DNA of 64,000 bases, from contig NZ_JBHRSK010000010.1 of NCBI RefSeq assembly GCF_042643245.1, positions 112,158 through 176,157 on the forward strand, given 5' to 3'. The notes beneath the pieces were generated by a model, which did not search any database, was not told the origin of the DNA, and saw only the letters and a list, made by a program, of their open reading frames with translations. Each line of letters starts with the position of its first letter. Within the stretch, counting starts at the first letter, position 1. Source of the stretch: Acidimangrovimonas pyrenivorans. GTDB lineage: Bacteria; Pseudomonadota; Alphaproteobacteria; Rhodobacterales; Rhodobacteraceae. Of the stretch, positions 43,359-51,756 are shown one piece after another. Both the position numbers and the translations under genes were made by a program.

Positions 43359-44621
43359 CTAACCGTCGATGCCGAAGCCCGAGAAGGGCAGGAAGGAGAC
43401 GAGGTCGCCTTCGGCCACGCCGGTGACCTCCTCGGCCGCCTCGATCAGTCCGGTCGCCTGCCGCAGCCCCGAGATCAGCCCCGAGCCGTCGCGGGCGAAT
43501 TTCCGCGCCACCGGGCGGCCATCGGGCCCGGTTTCCAGCCAGCCGCGCCAGAACTCGCGCCGTCCGGTCTTCTTCTTCGCCACCGCGAAGCCGGCGGGGA
43601 CCGGGAAGCGGGTGGGCTCGACGTAACTGCCGCCGCCGAGCACGGTGAGGGCGGGGCGGACATAGAGCAGGAAGCAGACGAAGGCGGCGACCGGGTTGCC
43701 GGGCAGGCCGAGGAAGACGCAATCGCCGATCTGGCCGAAGCTCATCGGCCGCCCCGGCTTGACCGCGATCTGCCACAGGTGGCGCGTGCCCAGCCGGTCG
43801 ATGGCGGCGACGATATGGTCCTCTTCCCCGCGCGAGGCGCCGCCGGTGGTCAGGATCGCGTCATGGCTGCGGGCGGCCTCGGCGATGGCGGCCTCGATGG
43901 TCGCGGCGTCGTCGGGCAGGATGCCGAGATCGGTGACGGCGACGGGCAGGGTCGCCGCCAGCGCCTTGAGCATCGCCCGGTTGGAATCGAAGACCTGGCC
44001 GGGGGCGATCTGCGCCCCGGCTTCGCGCAGCTCGTCGCCATTCGACAGCACGGCGATGCGCAGCGGCCGGTGGGCCGAGACCTCGGCCAGCCCGAAGGAG
44101 GCCAGCGCCGCGATGTCCTGCGGCCGCAGCCGCGTGCCGGGGCCGAGAACGGTGCTGCCCGCCGCCACGTCCTCGCCCGCCTGGCGGACATTGGCGCCGG
44201 GCTTGAGGCCGGACGGGATCGTGACCGTGGTCCCGTCTTCCGATGCCGTGCAATCCTCCTGCATCGCCACGCTGTCGGCGCCCTTCGGCATCGGGGCGCC
44301 GGTGAAGATGCGCGCGGCGGTGCCGGCGGCCAGCGGCGGCGGCGCGGTGACGCCGGCGGCGATGCGGGCGCTGACCGGCAGGGAGCCCGGGGCCGGGGCG
44401 GCGAAGGCATAGCCGTCGACGGCGGAATTGCGGTGCAGCGGCACGTCGCGCGGCGCGGTCACCGGCGCGGCGAGCCAGCGGCCCGGCGCGGCGCCCAGCG
44501 GGACGATTTCGGGCGCGGCGACGCAGCTCAGCCGCGAGGTGAGCAGGGCGACGCAATCGGCGTGGCGCATCCGCTCGCTGTCATGCAGGAAACAGTCGTC
44601 GAGCAGTTTGCGGGCGTTCAT
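43359..44621 (-). CDS. moeA: Molybdopterin molybdenumtransferase MoeA
   Basis: This 420-residue protein has the MoeA layout: an N-terminal domain with NSAVDGYAF, the MPT-binding domain with TTGGASRGEEDHI and KPGRPMSFG, and the terminal beta-domain. It inserts molybdate (or, by inference here, tungstate) into adenylylated molybdopterin. It is the last gene of the fdhD-mobA-mobB-moeA operon and overlaps mobB by ATGA. Confidence 0.95.
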   Translation of the reverse strand: MNARKLLDDCFLHDSERMRHADCVALLTSRLSCVAAPEIVPLGAAPGRWLAAPVTAPRDVPLHRNSAVDGYAFAAPAPGSLPVSARIAAGVTAPPPLAAGTAARIFTGAPMPKGADSVAMQEDCTASEDGTTVTIPSGLKPGANVRQAGEDVAAGSTVLGPGTRLRPQDIAALASFGLAEVSAHRPLRIAVLSNGDELREAGAQIAPGQVFDSNRAMLKALAATLPVAVTDLGILPDDAATIEAAIAEAARSHDAILTTGGASRGEEDHIVAAIDRLGTRHLWQIAVKPGRPMSFGQIGDCVFLGLPGNPVAAFVCFLLYVRPALTVLGGGSYVEPTRFPVPAGFAVAKKKTGRREFWRGWLETGPDGRPVARKFARDGSGLISGLRQATGLIEAAEEVTGVAEGDLVSFLPFSGFGIDG

Positions 44622-45127
44622 GCCGGGGCCTCCAGCTTCAGTTCGGCGGTGATGAAATCGGCGATAGCGGCGACGTCATCGAGGGCGAAGACGGGCAGGG
44701 GGCTGTCGACCTCGTGATCGGCGGCGATCGCCCGGATGGTCGGATCGGCGGGGGCCATCGGCGTCCGGTCGCGCGCCTCGCGCCGGCGCAGTTCCAGCTT
44801 GGGCTGGCCCTCGCGCTTGAAGCCCTCGATCAGCACCAGGTCGCAGGGCGACAGCCGGGCGAGGATCTCGGCCAGCGGCGGCTCCTCTTCATCGCGCAGC
44901 TCGTGCATCAGCGCCCAGCGGCGGCCCGAGACGATGGCGACCTCGCCGGCGCCGGCGATGCGGTGGCGATGGCTGTCGGTGCCTTCGTGATCGACGTCGA
45001 AGCCGTGATGGGCGTGCTTGACCGTGGCGACGCGCAGGCCGCGGCGGGTGAACTCGGCCACCAGCGCGCAGGTCATCGTCGTCTTGCCGGAATTCTTCCA
45101 GCCGGCGATGCCGAAGACGGCGGTCAT
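44618..45127 (-). CDS. mobB: Molybdopterin-guanine dinucleotide biosynthesis protein MobB
   Basis: This 169-residue GTPase has Walker A GWKNSGKTT (residues 9-17) and the family VKHAHHGFDVDHEGTDSHRH stretch (about residues 38-57) that carries a conserved histidine-rich loop. MobB assists MobA in making the bis-MGD cofactor used by FdhA. It is overlapped at both ends by four bases. Confidence 0.93.
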   Translation of the reverse strand: MTAVFGIAGWKNSGKTTMTCALVAEFTRRGLRVATVKHAHHGFDVDHEGTDSHRHRIAGAGEVAIVSGRRWALMHELRDEEEPPLAEILARLSPCDLVLIEGFKREGQPKLELRRREARDRTPMAPADPTIRAIAADHEVDSPLPVFALDDVAAIADFITAELKLEAPA

Positions 45128-45741
45128 GCCCGCCCTCCCGCCAGCAGTTGCTCGGCCTCGGCGAGTTCTTCCGGCGTGTTGGCGTTGAAGAACGGGTCGG
45201 CGGGACCGTCGGGCGCGAAATCGGCCCAGGCGAGGGCGTGGCGGTCGGTGAAGGCCAGCACCTTCATCGTCTCGGTCTCTTCCAGCCAGCGGGCGAGATC
45301 GTCGCGCAGGCTGACCGGCCACAGCCCGAAAACCGGCTGGCGGCCGCCGGGCGAGCGGGACAGCACGATCGTGTCCGGCCCGGACAGCGCGGCAAGCCGC
45401 GCGACGAGGTCGCGGGGGAAGAAGGGCGTGTCGGTGGCGGCGGTGGCGAGGAGGTCGAGCCCCTGCGTCGCGGCCCAGTCGAGCCCGGTCAGGATACCGG
45501 CGAGGGGGCCGGCGAAACCGGGATGGATGTCGGCCAGCACCGGCAGGCCGAAGGCATCGTAGAGCGCCGGATCGGCATTGGCGTTGATCGCCAGCGGCCC
45601 GACCTGCGGCGCCAGCCGGTCGATGACATGGGCGATCATCGGCTTGCCGCCGAGCGTCCTGAGCCCCTTGTTGCCGCCGCCCATCCGGCGCGACAGGCCG
45701 CCGGCCAGCACCAGCCCCGCGACCTCGGATCGTGATCTCAT
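45124..45741 (-). CDS. mobA: Molybdenum cofactor guanylyltransferase MobA
   Basis: This 205-residue enzyme has the nucleotide-binding motif LAGGLSRRMGGGNKG (residues 10-24) and the DTPFFP metal-binding segment (near residue 105). It attaches GMP to molybdopterin to give MGD. Its start overlaps the fdhD stop by ATGA and its stop overlaps mobB in the same way, so all four cofactor genes are translationally coupled. Confidence 0.93.
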   Translation of the reverse strand: MRSRSEVAGLVLAGGLSRRMGGGNKGLRTLGGKPMIAHVIDRLAPQVGPLAINANADPALYDAFGLPVLADIHPGFAGPLAGILTGLDWAATQGLDLLATAATDTPFFPRDLVARLAALSGPDTIVLSRSPGGRQPVFGLWPVSLRDDLARWLEETETMKVLAFTDRHALAWADFAPDGPADPFFNANTPEELAEAEQLLAGGRA

Positions 45742-46640
45742 GCCTCGTCCTTTCGCGCGCTCTTGCGGCGGTGCCTGGGCGCCTCGTCGGGCGCGGCGTC
45801 GGGGTCGCTGTCGAAGACGATGCGCTCCTGCCCGGCGAGGGCGACGAAGCGCCTGCCGCGGGCGCGGCCGATCAGCGTCAGCCCGGCCTGGCGCGCCAGT
45901 TCGACCCCCCAGGCGGTGAAGCCCGAGCGCGAGACCAGGATCGGGATGCCCATCATCACCGTCTTGATCACCATCTCCGAGGTCAGCCGGCCGGTGGTGT
46001 AGAATATCTTGTCCGCCGCCGGCACCACGTTGAGGAACATCCAGCCGGCGATCTTGTCGACGGCGTTGTGGCGGCCGACATCCTCCATGTAGACCAGCGG
46101 CCGGTCGCCCTGGCATAGCACGCAGCCATGGATCGCCCCGGCCTCGAGATAGAGGCTGGGGGCGGTGTTGATCCGGTGGGTCAGGGCGTAGAGCCAGGAG
46201 GTGCGCAGCCGGGCCTCGGACGCCAGCGCCGCGCCCTCGAAGCTCGCCATCACGTCGCCGAAGACGGTGCCCTGGGCGCAGCCCGAGGTCCGCACCTTCT
46301 TCTGCAGCTTGGCCTCGTAATCGGTTTCGCGCGTGGTCCGCACCACCACGACGTCGAGCTCCTCGTCGTGGTCGATGGCGGTGATCTCGTCGTCGGGCCG
46401 CAGCATGTTCTGGTTGAGCAGGTAGCCGACGGCCAGCAGGTCGGGATGATCGCCGATCGTCATCATGGTGACGATCTCCTGCCGGTTGAGGAACAGGGTC
46501 AGCGGCTTTTCGGTCACCACCCGGGTTGCCACCGGGGCGCCGGTCTGGTCGATGCCCGCCACCTCGGCCGAGAGCCGGGGATCGGAGGGGTCGGACCGCA
46601 GCAGGAAACCGTCGCCGGTCGGATCGGAAGAACTGGCCAC
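45738..46640 (-). CDS. fdhD: Formate dehydrogenase sulfurtransferase FdhD
   Basis: This 300-residue protein transfers sulfur from a cysteine desulfurase to the bis-MGD cofactor of formate dehydrogenase, which is required for activity. C121 lies in TSGCAQGT; the second cysteine of the usual CxxC is replaced by glycine. The YMEDVGRHNAVDKIAG stretch and TTGRLTSEMV are conserved. GTG 46640 was chosen because GAGG lies upstream; a TTG at 46682 would add 14 residues without a ribosome-binding site. It opens the cofactor operon. Confidence 0.92.
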   Translation of the reverse strand: MASSSDPTGDGFLLRSDPSDPRLSAEVAGIDQTGAPVATRVVTEKPLTLFLNRQEIVTMMTIGDHPDLLAVGYLLNQNMLRPDDEITAIDHDEELDVVVVRTTRETDYEAKLQKKVRTSGCAQGTVFGDVMASFEGAALASEARLRTSWLYALTHRINTAPSLYLEAGAIHGCVLCQGDRPLVYMEDVGRHNAVDKIAGWMFLNVVPAADKIFYTTGRLTSEMVIKTVMMGIPILVSRSGFTAWGVELARQAGLTLIGRARGRRFVALAGQERIVFDSDPDAAPDEAPRHRRKSARKDEA

Positions 46641-46719
46641 GCGCGCCTCGTCTGATTGCCCGGACAGGATGCTAGGGCGCAAACCCGGTCAGGACAAGCG
46701 ATGGCGTGCCCACGATGGG

Positions 46720-46777
46720 GCGATCAGGCGACGACGCGGCGATCAGGTGACGCGATCAGGCGACGCGATCAGGCGAC
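46720..46777. repeat. 13-bp tandem repeat at the end of the kinase gene
   Basis: GCGATCAGGCGAC occurs at 46720, 46739 (one change), 46752 and 46765; the last three are directly adjacent. The last unit contains the stop codon of the histidine kinase. The unit is not a multiple of three, so copy changes on the coding side would alter the kinase C-terminus. Confidence 0.8.
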
Positions 46778-48220
46778 GGAGCGCCGGGCCGGGCCATGCG
46801 CCGACACCTCGCTCCCGGCCCGTTTGGCAACGGCGGCTTTCGCCGTGGCCGGGACGCTTGCGGTCGCCGAGGGCGCGGGCTCCGCGCTGGGGGCGTGATC
46901 GGCCAGGTCGAGATCGATGAAGAAGGTCGTGCCCTTGCCGGGTTCGCTCTCGTAGTCGATGCTGCCGTTGAGGGCGTCCAGGATCTGGCGGGTGATGCTC
47001 ATGCCGAGGCCGGCGCCGCCGATCTTGCGGGTGGCCGAGGGGTCGACCTGCGAGAAACGGCCGAAGACCACGTCCTTCGAGCCGGGCGGGATGCCCTCGC
47101 CATAGTCGCGGACCGACACCCGGGCCTTGCCGCCGTGCAGTTCCAGGGTGACGTCGACCTTGTCGCTGTCGGCCGAGAACTTGGCGGAGTTCGACAGCAC
47201 GTTCGACATCACCTGGATCAAGCGGTCGTGATCGCCGCGCACCCAGACGGGCTTGCGCGGCAGGTGGGCGTTGAAGGTGACGTTGAGCGACTTGCCGTAG
47301 CTCTCGTTCGCTTCCACCGCGTCCCGGACCAGGGAGACGAGGTCGAGCGTCGTGATGTTGAACTTCATCTTCGCCGCCTCGAGCTTCTGCAGGTCGAGCA
47401 GGTCGTTGATGAGCACGGCCAGCCGGTCGCTGTTTTTGTAGGCGGTGCCGATCAGCTTGCCGACCTGGGGCGACACCTCGCCGAGGCTGCCGTTCTGGAT
47501 CAGTCCCAGCGCGCCCTTGATCGAGGTCAGCGGCGTGCGCAGCTCGTGGCTGACGATCGAGACGAATTGCGACTGGACCTCGTAGGCGTGTTCGGCCCGG
47601 TCGCGCTCCTGCCGCAGCTCGGTCATCTGGGCGAGGTTGCGGTGGTAGAGCTTGAAGTAGACGCGCGAGCAGTCGACGATGAAGTAGAGCACCAGCAGCA
47701 GGGTGCCGAATTGCAGCCAGAGCTCGGAATCGAGCGGGGCGCCGGTGACCCAGAGATCGTGGGCCGGGATGTAGATCAGCGCCAGGCCGTAGATGATCAG
47801 CCGCGCCACCAGCACGCGCAGCAGCTGGTGGTTGTTCATCGCCGCGAACAGGCCGGCCGCGATCAGGAAGAACAGCGGCGCGAAGTGGTTCGAGATGCCT
47901 TCCTCGCGCGCGACGAGAATGGTGAAGAGCGACACCGCCATCGCGCTGAAGACCGAACTCAGCGTCAGCAGGTTGAGGTAGTACTTCTCCTGCTCGACAT
48001 TGCCGGCCCCGCCGGCCTCGTGCCAGCGGATCACCGACTTGGCGAGCACGAGGTCGAACAGCTCGGTCGCAAGGGCGGCGAGGTAGCAGGTGATGGCAAG
48101 CTGGGTGTTGTAGAAGTAGCCCGCGAGCACGGCGGCGCCGACGAACATCGCCTGGCGCTGCCAGAACAGCACGAGGCTGCTCTGGACAAAGTCCCTCATT
48201 TTCTGGGCGAGATTGCTCAT
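46769..48220 (-). CDS. Membrane histidine kinase
   Basis: This 483-residue sensor has six membrane helices in the first 195 residues and a short coiled stretch. HisKA carries H in VSHELRTPL (about residue 225), and the HATPase domain has N, G1 (YGEGIPPG) and G2 (GGAGLGMSI) boxes. There is no receiver domain or PAS domain. A low-complexity Ala/Pro tail ends in a 13-bp DNA repeat. It diverges from the LuxI-family gene across about 1 kb; the sensed signal and the response regulator are unknown. CATCTC-side start ATG 48220 is typical. Confidence 0.88.
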   Translation of the reverse strand: MSNLAQKMRDFVQSSLVLFWQRQAMFVGAAVLAGYFYNTQLAITCYLAALATELFDLVLAKSVIRWHEAGGAGNVEQEKYYLNLLTLSSVFSAMAVSLFTILVAREEGISNHFAPLFFLIAAGLFAAMNNHQLLRVLVARLIIYGLALIYIPAHDLWVTGAPLDSELWLQFGTLLLVLYFIVDCSRVYFKLYHRNLAQMTELRQERDRAEHAYEVQSQFVSIVSHELRTPLTSIKGALGLIQNGSLGEVSPQVGKLIGTAYKNSDRLAVLINDLLDLQKLEAAKMKFNITTLDLVSLVRDAVEANESYGKSLNVTFNAHLPRKPVWVRGDHDRLIQVMSNVLSNSAKFSADSDKVDVTLELHGGKARVSVRDYGEGIPPGSKDVVFGRFSQVDPSATRKIGGAGLGMSITRQILDALNGSIDYESEPGKGTTFFIDLDLADHAPSAEPAPSATASVPATAKAAVAKRAGSEVSAHGPARRSVA

Positions 48221-49199
48221 CTCAGGTCGCCTTCCGCGTCTGTCCCACCTAGCGTCGCCCGAGGGCTGCCTCGTCCATGGCTGTATTGCATCGAAACCGC
48301 ACCTTACCCTTACGCATCGGCAAAGGCGCCCAATACAACCTCTGCATTACATTGCCCTTCATTAAGGAAGGTTGAAACGGTGTAACTGGGGCGAAATCTG
48401 GTCATTAGTATGAATTCGTGACGCGGAAAAGGCGAACGGAAAGTAAGGATGCAATCTGGCGGCGATGCGGATCGTTTCAGGCCGGTCCGGCCGGCCAGCG
48501 CGCCACCGCGCCCCCGTGACCGACGACAGCGCGCCGCGTCGCGACAATCCCGTTTGCGTGCTGACGGCCCCCCGCGCCGGGACCTCGTGTCAATACCAAT
48601 CTGCCCCGAGGTGCGTTTCTCAAGAATGCCTCTTATGGGCCTGACGTAGCGGCAGCAATGTCGATTCGGCGCCTCCGCCGCCGCGGTCATCTCATTGTGA
48701 CAGCAATGATGATACGAATCGATTGTGGCCGAAATGTGACTGCGCGCCGCATCCGGTCGAATCGCGCCGCTTAGCGGAAACTTGCGAAATTAAGTGGAAA
48801 TTCCGGCAAATAGGCGCTTGTTCTCCCGGGTGGCGCCTTTGCGGCGCGGCATTTCTGGGATGCAATGGCCACAATCTGGCCATAACCTGCCGCATTCTCG
48901 ACATAATCCTTCACTTTGCGCCGAAAATATGTTTGCAATCAGGGGTAGGTGGACGCGACGTGGTGCGAGTTGGCGTGACGTGCTCTGTGGTCTCGGGTGG
49001 CGAAGAAGAGCCCGGCAAGGGGTGGCCGTCTCCGGGGCGTTTCGGCTGGGATCGTGTGTGGCGTTTCGTGCGTGTTGCGTTCATCGGCTTCGGACCCGCG
49101 GGTTCGAGGTGTCGCAGGTATTGATCGAGCAGAGTATCGCAAGGTGCCGAGGTTGCCGGCCGGGTCGGGATTCCCGATCCGCGTGAGGAGGGGCCGGGC
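48221..49199. other. Long intergenic region between histidine kinase and LuxI-type gene
   Basis: These 979 bases are visibly less GC-rich than the rest, especially 48340-48430 and 48700-48960. Open frames cross it but none has a ribosome-binding site or recognisable product. It contains the ATGGCCA/TGGCCAT dyad at 48865. The length suggests complex regulation or an untranslated RNA, but no terminator-bounded RNA gene can be defined by eye. Confidence 0.5.
48865..48883. promoter_or_regulatory. Dyad upstream of the LuxI-type gene
   Basis: ATGGCCA and TGGCCAT form a perfect 7-bp inverted repeat around CAATC, 19 bp in all. The size is like that of LuxR-type boxes, though the bases are not the classic ACCTG/CAGGT. 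It lies about 320 bases before the synthase start. Confidence 0.35.
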
Positions 49200-49829
49200 A
49201 TGGGCGGCGGGCGAACTGTTCCACAGGTAGCGGGCCAACGAATGGAAACGACGACACTATCTTTTCAGAACATGCACACGCATGGAGAACTCTTCACCAA
49301 TCTGCTGCGGGCGCGGCGGGAGAGCTTCATCGTCCAGAACCGCTGGGACCTGCCCGAGGCGGACGGGATGGAATTCGATCAGTACGACACGCCGGCAAGC
49401 CGCTGGATCGCGGTGCACGAGTTCGGCGAGGTGTTGGCCGGGATCCGGCTGACCCCGACCACGGCCCGGGTCGGGATGTATTCCTACATGATCCGCGACG
49501 CGCAGCGGGGGCTGTTGCCCTCGATCCCCAGCAACCTGCTCGACTTCGAGGCCCCGGTCGAGCCGCATATCTGGGAAAGCTCGCGCGTGTTCGTCTCCCG
49601 CAACGTGCCCGCCAAGCTGCGGATGAAGGTCCAGCACGACCTGATGACCGAGATGATCAACGCCGCGCGCAAGCTCGGGGCGACGCAGATCCTCGGGCTG
49701 GTGCCGGCGGTCTGGTCGCGCTGGATCAAGCGGCTGGGGCTGGACGCCGAGCCGGCGGGCCCGGTGCTGAATATCGACGGCAGTGAATCCCAGGTGGCGC
49801 TGATGCACCTGTCCACCAACCTGCACTGA
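49200..49829 (+). CDS. LuxI-family acyl-homoserine lactone synthase
   Basis: This 209-residue protein keeps the LuxI-family residues at the right spacing. RRESFIVQNRW supplies R, F and W. Then E, D and D follow in MEFDQYD, then GIRLTPT, and WESSRVF supplies E and R. Such enzymes make acyl-homoserine lactones from SAM and acyl-ACP or acyl-CoA. ATG 49200 follows GAGGAGGGG; an in-frame ATG at 49242 gives METTTLSFQN and is possible. No LuxR gene is adjacent. A strong terminator follows. Confidence 0.85.
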   Translation: MGGGRTVPQVAGQRMETTTLSFQNMHTHGELFTNLLRARRESFIVQNRWDLPEADGMEFDQYDTPASRWIAVHEFGEVLAGIRLTPTTARVGMYSYMIRDAQRGLLPSIPSNLLDFEAPVEPHIWESSRVFVSRNVPAKLRMKVQHDLMTEMINAARKLGATQILGLVPAVWSRWIKRLGLDAEPAGPVLNIDGSESQVALMHLSTNLH

Positions 49830-50141
49830 GCGGCGGGGCGGAAGCGGAATGCGGGGCGGGCAGGGGCCCGCCCTTTTTCTTTGTCCCGATGTCGAGGCGG
49901 GCCGGCTTTTCTCGAGCGTCTCGCGGAGTTTCGACAAGAGCAGCCATGGCCCGGAACCAAGGGCGAAGCCCGCCGGGCCGCACCCTGCCTCCCTGTCACG
50001 CCGCACCCGTCACGCCGCAGGCGTGCTTCCAGAGCGACGGGAGGGCGCGGCCCTCTGTCGTGTAGTGTTCGAAATTTGTCCAGATCCGCGCGATCTGCGG
50101 ACAGGCCCGCTGCATGGGGCCGCGAGGTCCGGCGCTGCGGC
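49830..50141. other. Intergenic region after the LuxI-type gene
   Basis: This 312-base stretch opens with the terminator at 49854. The remainder (about 49890-50141) has no supported gene on either strand. The convergent aroQ stop marks its end. Confidence 0.5.
49854..49882 (+). terminator. Rho-independent terminator of the LuxI-type gene
   Basis: GGGCGGGC and GCCCGCCC pair around AGGG and are followed by TTTTTCTTT. It begins 25 bases after the stop. Confidence 0.9.
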
Positions 50142-50582
50142 TCAGCCCAGCAGTCGGGCCACCCGTTGCAGGGCCAGTTCGTAGCCCTGGGTGCCGCAGC
50201 CGACGACGATGCCGTCGGCCCGCTGCGAGACATAGGAATGGTGGCGGAACGCCTCGCGCTGGTGGACGTTCGAGATATGGACCTCGATCACCGGCCCCTC
50301 GAAGGTGTTGAGCGCGTCGAGGATCGCCACCGAGGTATGGGTGAAGGCCGCCGGGTTGATGACGATCGCCCGCGCCGTCTCGCGCGCGTCGTGGATCCAG
50401 TCGATCAGCTCGTATTCGCGGTTCGACTGGCGGAAGGCGAGGTCGAAGCCCAGTTCCGCGGCCAGCGTCCGGCAGGCGGCCTCGACATCGGCCAGCGTCT
50501 CTGCGCCGTAGATCTCGGGCTGGCGCTGGCCCAGCAGGTTCAGGTTGGGCCCGTTGAGGACCAGGATCGTGCCGCTGCTCAT
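50142..50582 (-). CDS. aroQ: Type II 3-dehydroquinate dehydratase
   Basis: This 146-residue enzyme converts 3-dehydroquinate to 3-dehydroshikimate in aromatic amino acid synthesis. It has NGPNLNLLGQRQPEIYG with the catalytic tyrosine (residue 25), INPAAFTHTSVAI with the histidine loop and EVHISNVHQREAFR. The dodecameric type II enzyme has exactly this size. It is followed upstream by a lipoprotein gene on the same strand, 32 bases away. Confidence 0.96.
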   Translation of the reverse strand: MSSGTILVLNGPNLNLLGQRQPEIYGAETLADVEAACRTLAAELGFDLAFRQSNREYELIDWIHDARETARAIVINPAAFTHTSVAILDALNTFEGPVIEVHISNVHQREAFRHHSYVSQRADGIVVGCGTQGYELALQRVARLLG

Positions 50583-50614
50583 GCCGGTCTCCCCCGGGGC
50601 TGTGGCGCGCCGCG

Positions 50615-51094
50615 TCAGCGTCGCGCGCTCAGGCTGTTATTGGCGCCGACCACCACGATCCGGTGCAGCTTGGACAGCGTCAGGTCGGTGACGAAGGCGG
50701 CGGCGGTGACCTCGCGCGAGGCCTTGGTCGAAACCCGGGTCTGCTCGCGCGGGGGCGAGAGCCGGAACTGGTAGGTCAGCACGCCGTCCTTGGGTTCGCC
50801 GTCATTCTCGGCCACCAGCGAGACATCCCACCAGCCCTGGGTCGGCGGCAGGCCGGTGGCGCGGACGATGGCGCCGCCGGGCATGCGCTCGACCTTCAGC
50901 GCGGTGACGCGGTCGACCAGCGCGCGGTTGTCCTCGGTGGCGGTCGGATAGCCGCCCTTGGGGGTCAGCGTCTCGGCCTTCTTCTCGTGCGGGCCGAACC
51001 AGGTGAGGGGGTTGAGCCGGGACGACCCCGACCCGCCGCCGCAGGCGCTGACGAAGAGAGCCGCGCTCAGGGCGGCAACCAGCGATTTTCTCAT
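50615..51094 (-). CDS. Lipoprotein of unknown function
   Basis: This 159-residue protein starts with a lipoprotein signal (ALFVSACGGG, lipidated cysteine at 18). The mature part is soluble and forms mostly strands (GWWDVSLVAENDG, LTYQFRLSPP). No family is recognised. It sits upstream of aroQ in the same direction and may share its transcript. GAGGAT precedes the ATG. Confidence 0.75.
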   Translation of the reverse strand: MRKSLVAALSAALFVSACGGGSGSSRLNPLTWFGPHEKKAETLTPKGGYPTATEDNRALVDRVTALKVERMPGGAIVRATGLPPTQGWWDVSLVAENDGEPKDGVLTYQFRLSPPREQTRVSTKASREVTAAAFVTDLTLSKLHRIVVVGANNSLSARR

Positions 51095-51237
51095 GCCCGA
51101 TCCTCATCCTTCATCGCCCTTGGGTAGCCCAAAGCGGTCGCTTTGAAAAGCCGCTCGTCGGCCTGCCGGGGCGGGGTGGGCTGCGGGCTGGACCTTTGCC
51201 GCCCCGCGCCTTAGGTGGAAGGGGAAAGGAGACGCCG

Positions 51238-51669
51238 ATGGCCACGCCCGCATTCGAAGAGATCGCCGAAACCTTCGAGTTTCTCGACGACTGGGAGGAC
51301 CGCTACCGCCACGTGATCGAGCTGGGGCGCGAGATGCCGCCGCTGGACGAGGCGTTCCGGGTGCCCGCGACCAAGGTCGACGGCTGCGCCAGCCAGGTCT
51401 GGATCCTGCCGCGGATCGAGGGCGAGGGGCCGCAGGCCAGTTTCGACTTCCAGGGCGAGAGCGACGCGATGATCGTGCGCGGCCTGATCGCCGTGCTGCA
51501 CGCGCTCTATTCCGGGCTGACGGTGGAAGAGGTCGGCATGGTCGACGCGGCGGCCGAGCTGGGCCGGCTGGGGCTCAACGACCACCTGTCCTCGCAACGC
51601 TCGAACGGGCTGCGGGCGATGGTGCAGCGGATCCGCGACGTCGCCGCCCAGACCGCCGCGGCGGCCTGA
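51238..51669 (+). CDS. sufE: Cysteine desulfuration protein SufE
   Basis: This 143-residue protein accepts sulfur from SufS for Fe-S cluster assembly. The persulfide cysteine is in KVDGCASQVWI (residue 52), and the flanking family residues (F-x-x-L-D-D-W-E-D-R-Y near the start) are present. AAAGGAG precedes ATG 51238. No suf operon genes are adjacent, which is usual for this gene in Rhodobacterales. Confidence 0.93.
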   Translation: MATPAFEEIAETFEFLDDWEDRYRHVIELGREMPPLDEAFRVPATKVDGCASQVWILPRIEGEGPQASFDFQGESDAMIVRGLIAVLHALYSGLTVEEVGMVDAAAELGRLGLNDHLSSQRSNGLRAMVQRIRDVAAQTAAAA

Positions 51670-51756
51670 AGCGGCAGGTTGAGGCGCGGCCGGAGCGGGG
51701 CGCTTTGGAGCAGCAGCTGGCGTGGCGCGCACGCGGCGCCGATGGCGCCAGGCCGC

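Noticed and set aside
48723..49124. Possible 133-residue protein in the intergenic region before the LuxI-type gene
   Set aside because: No ribosome-binding site, unusual Cys and Trp content, and no family resemblance. I treat the region as non-coding.
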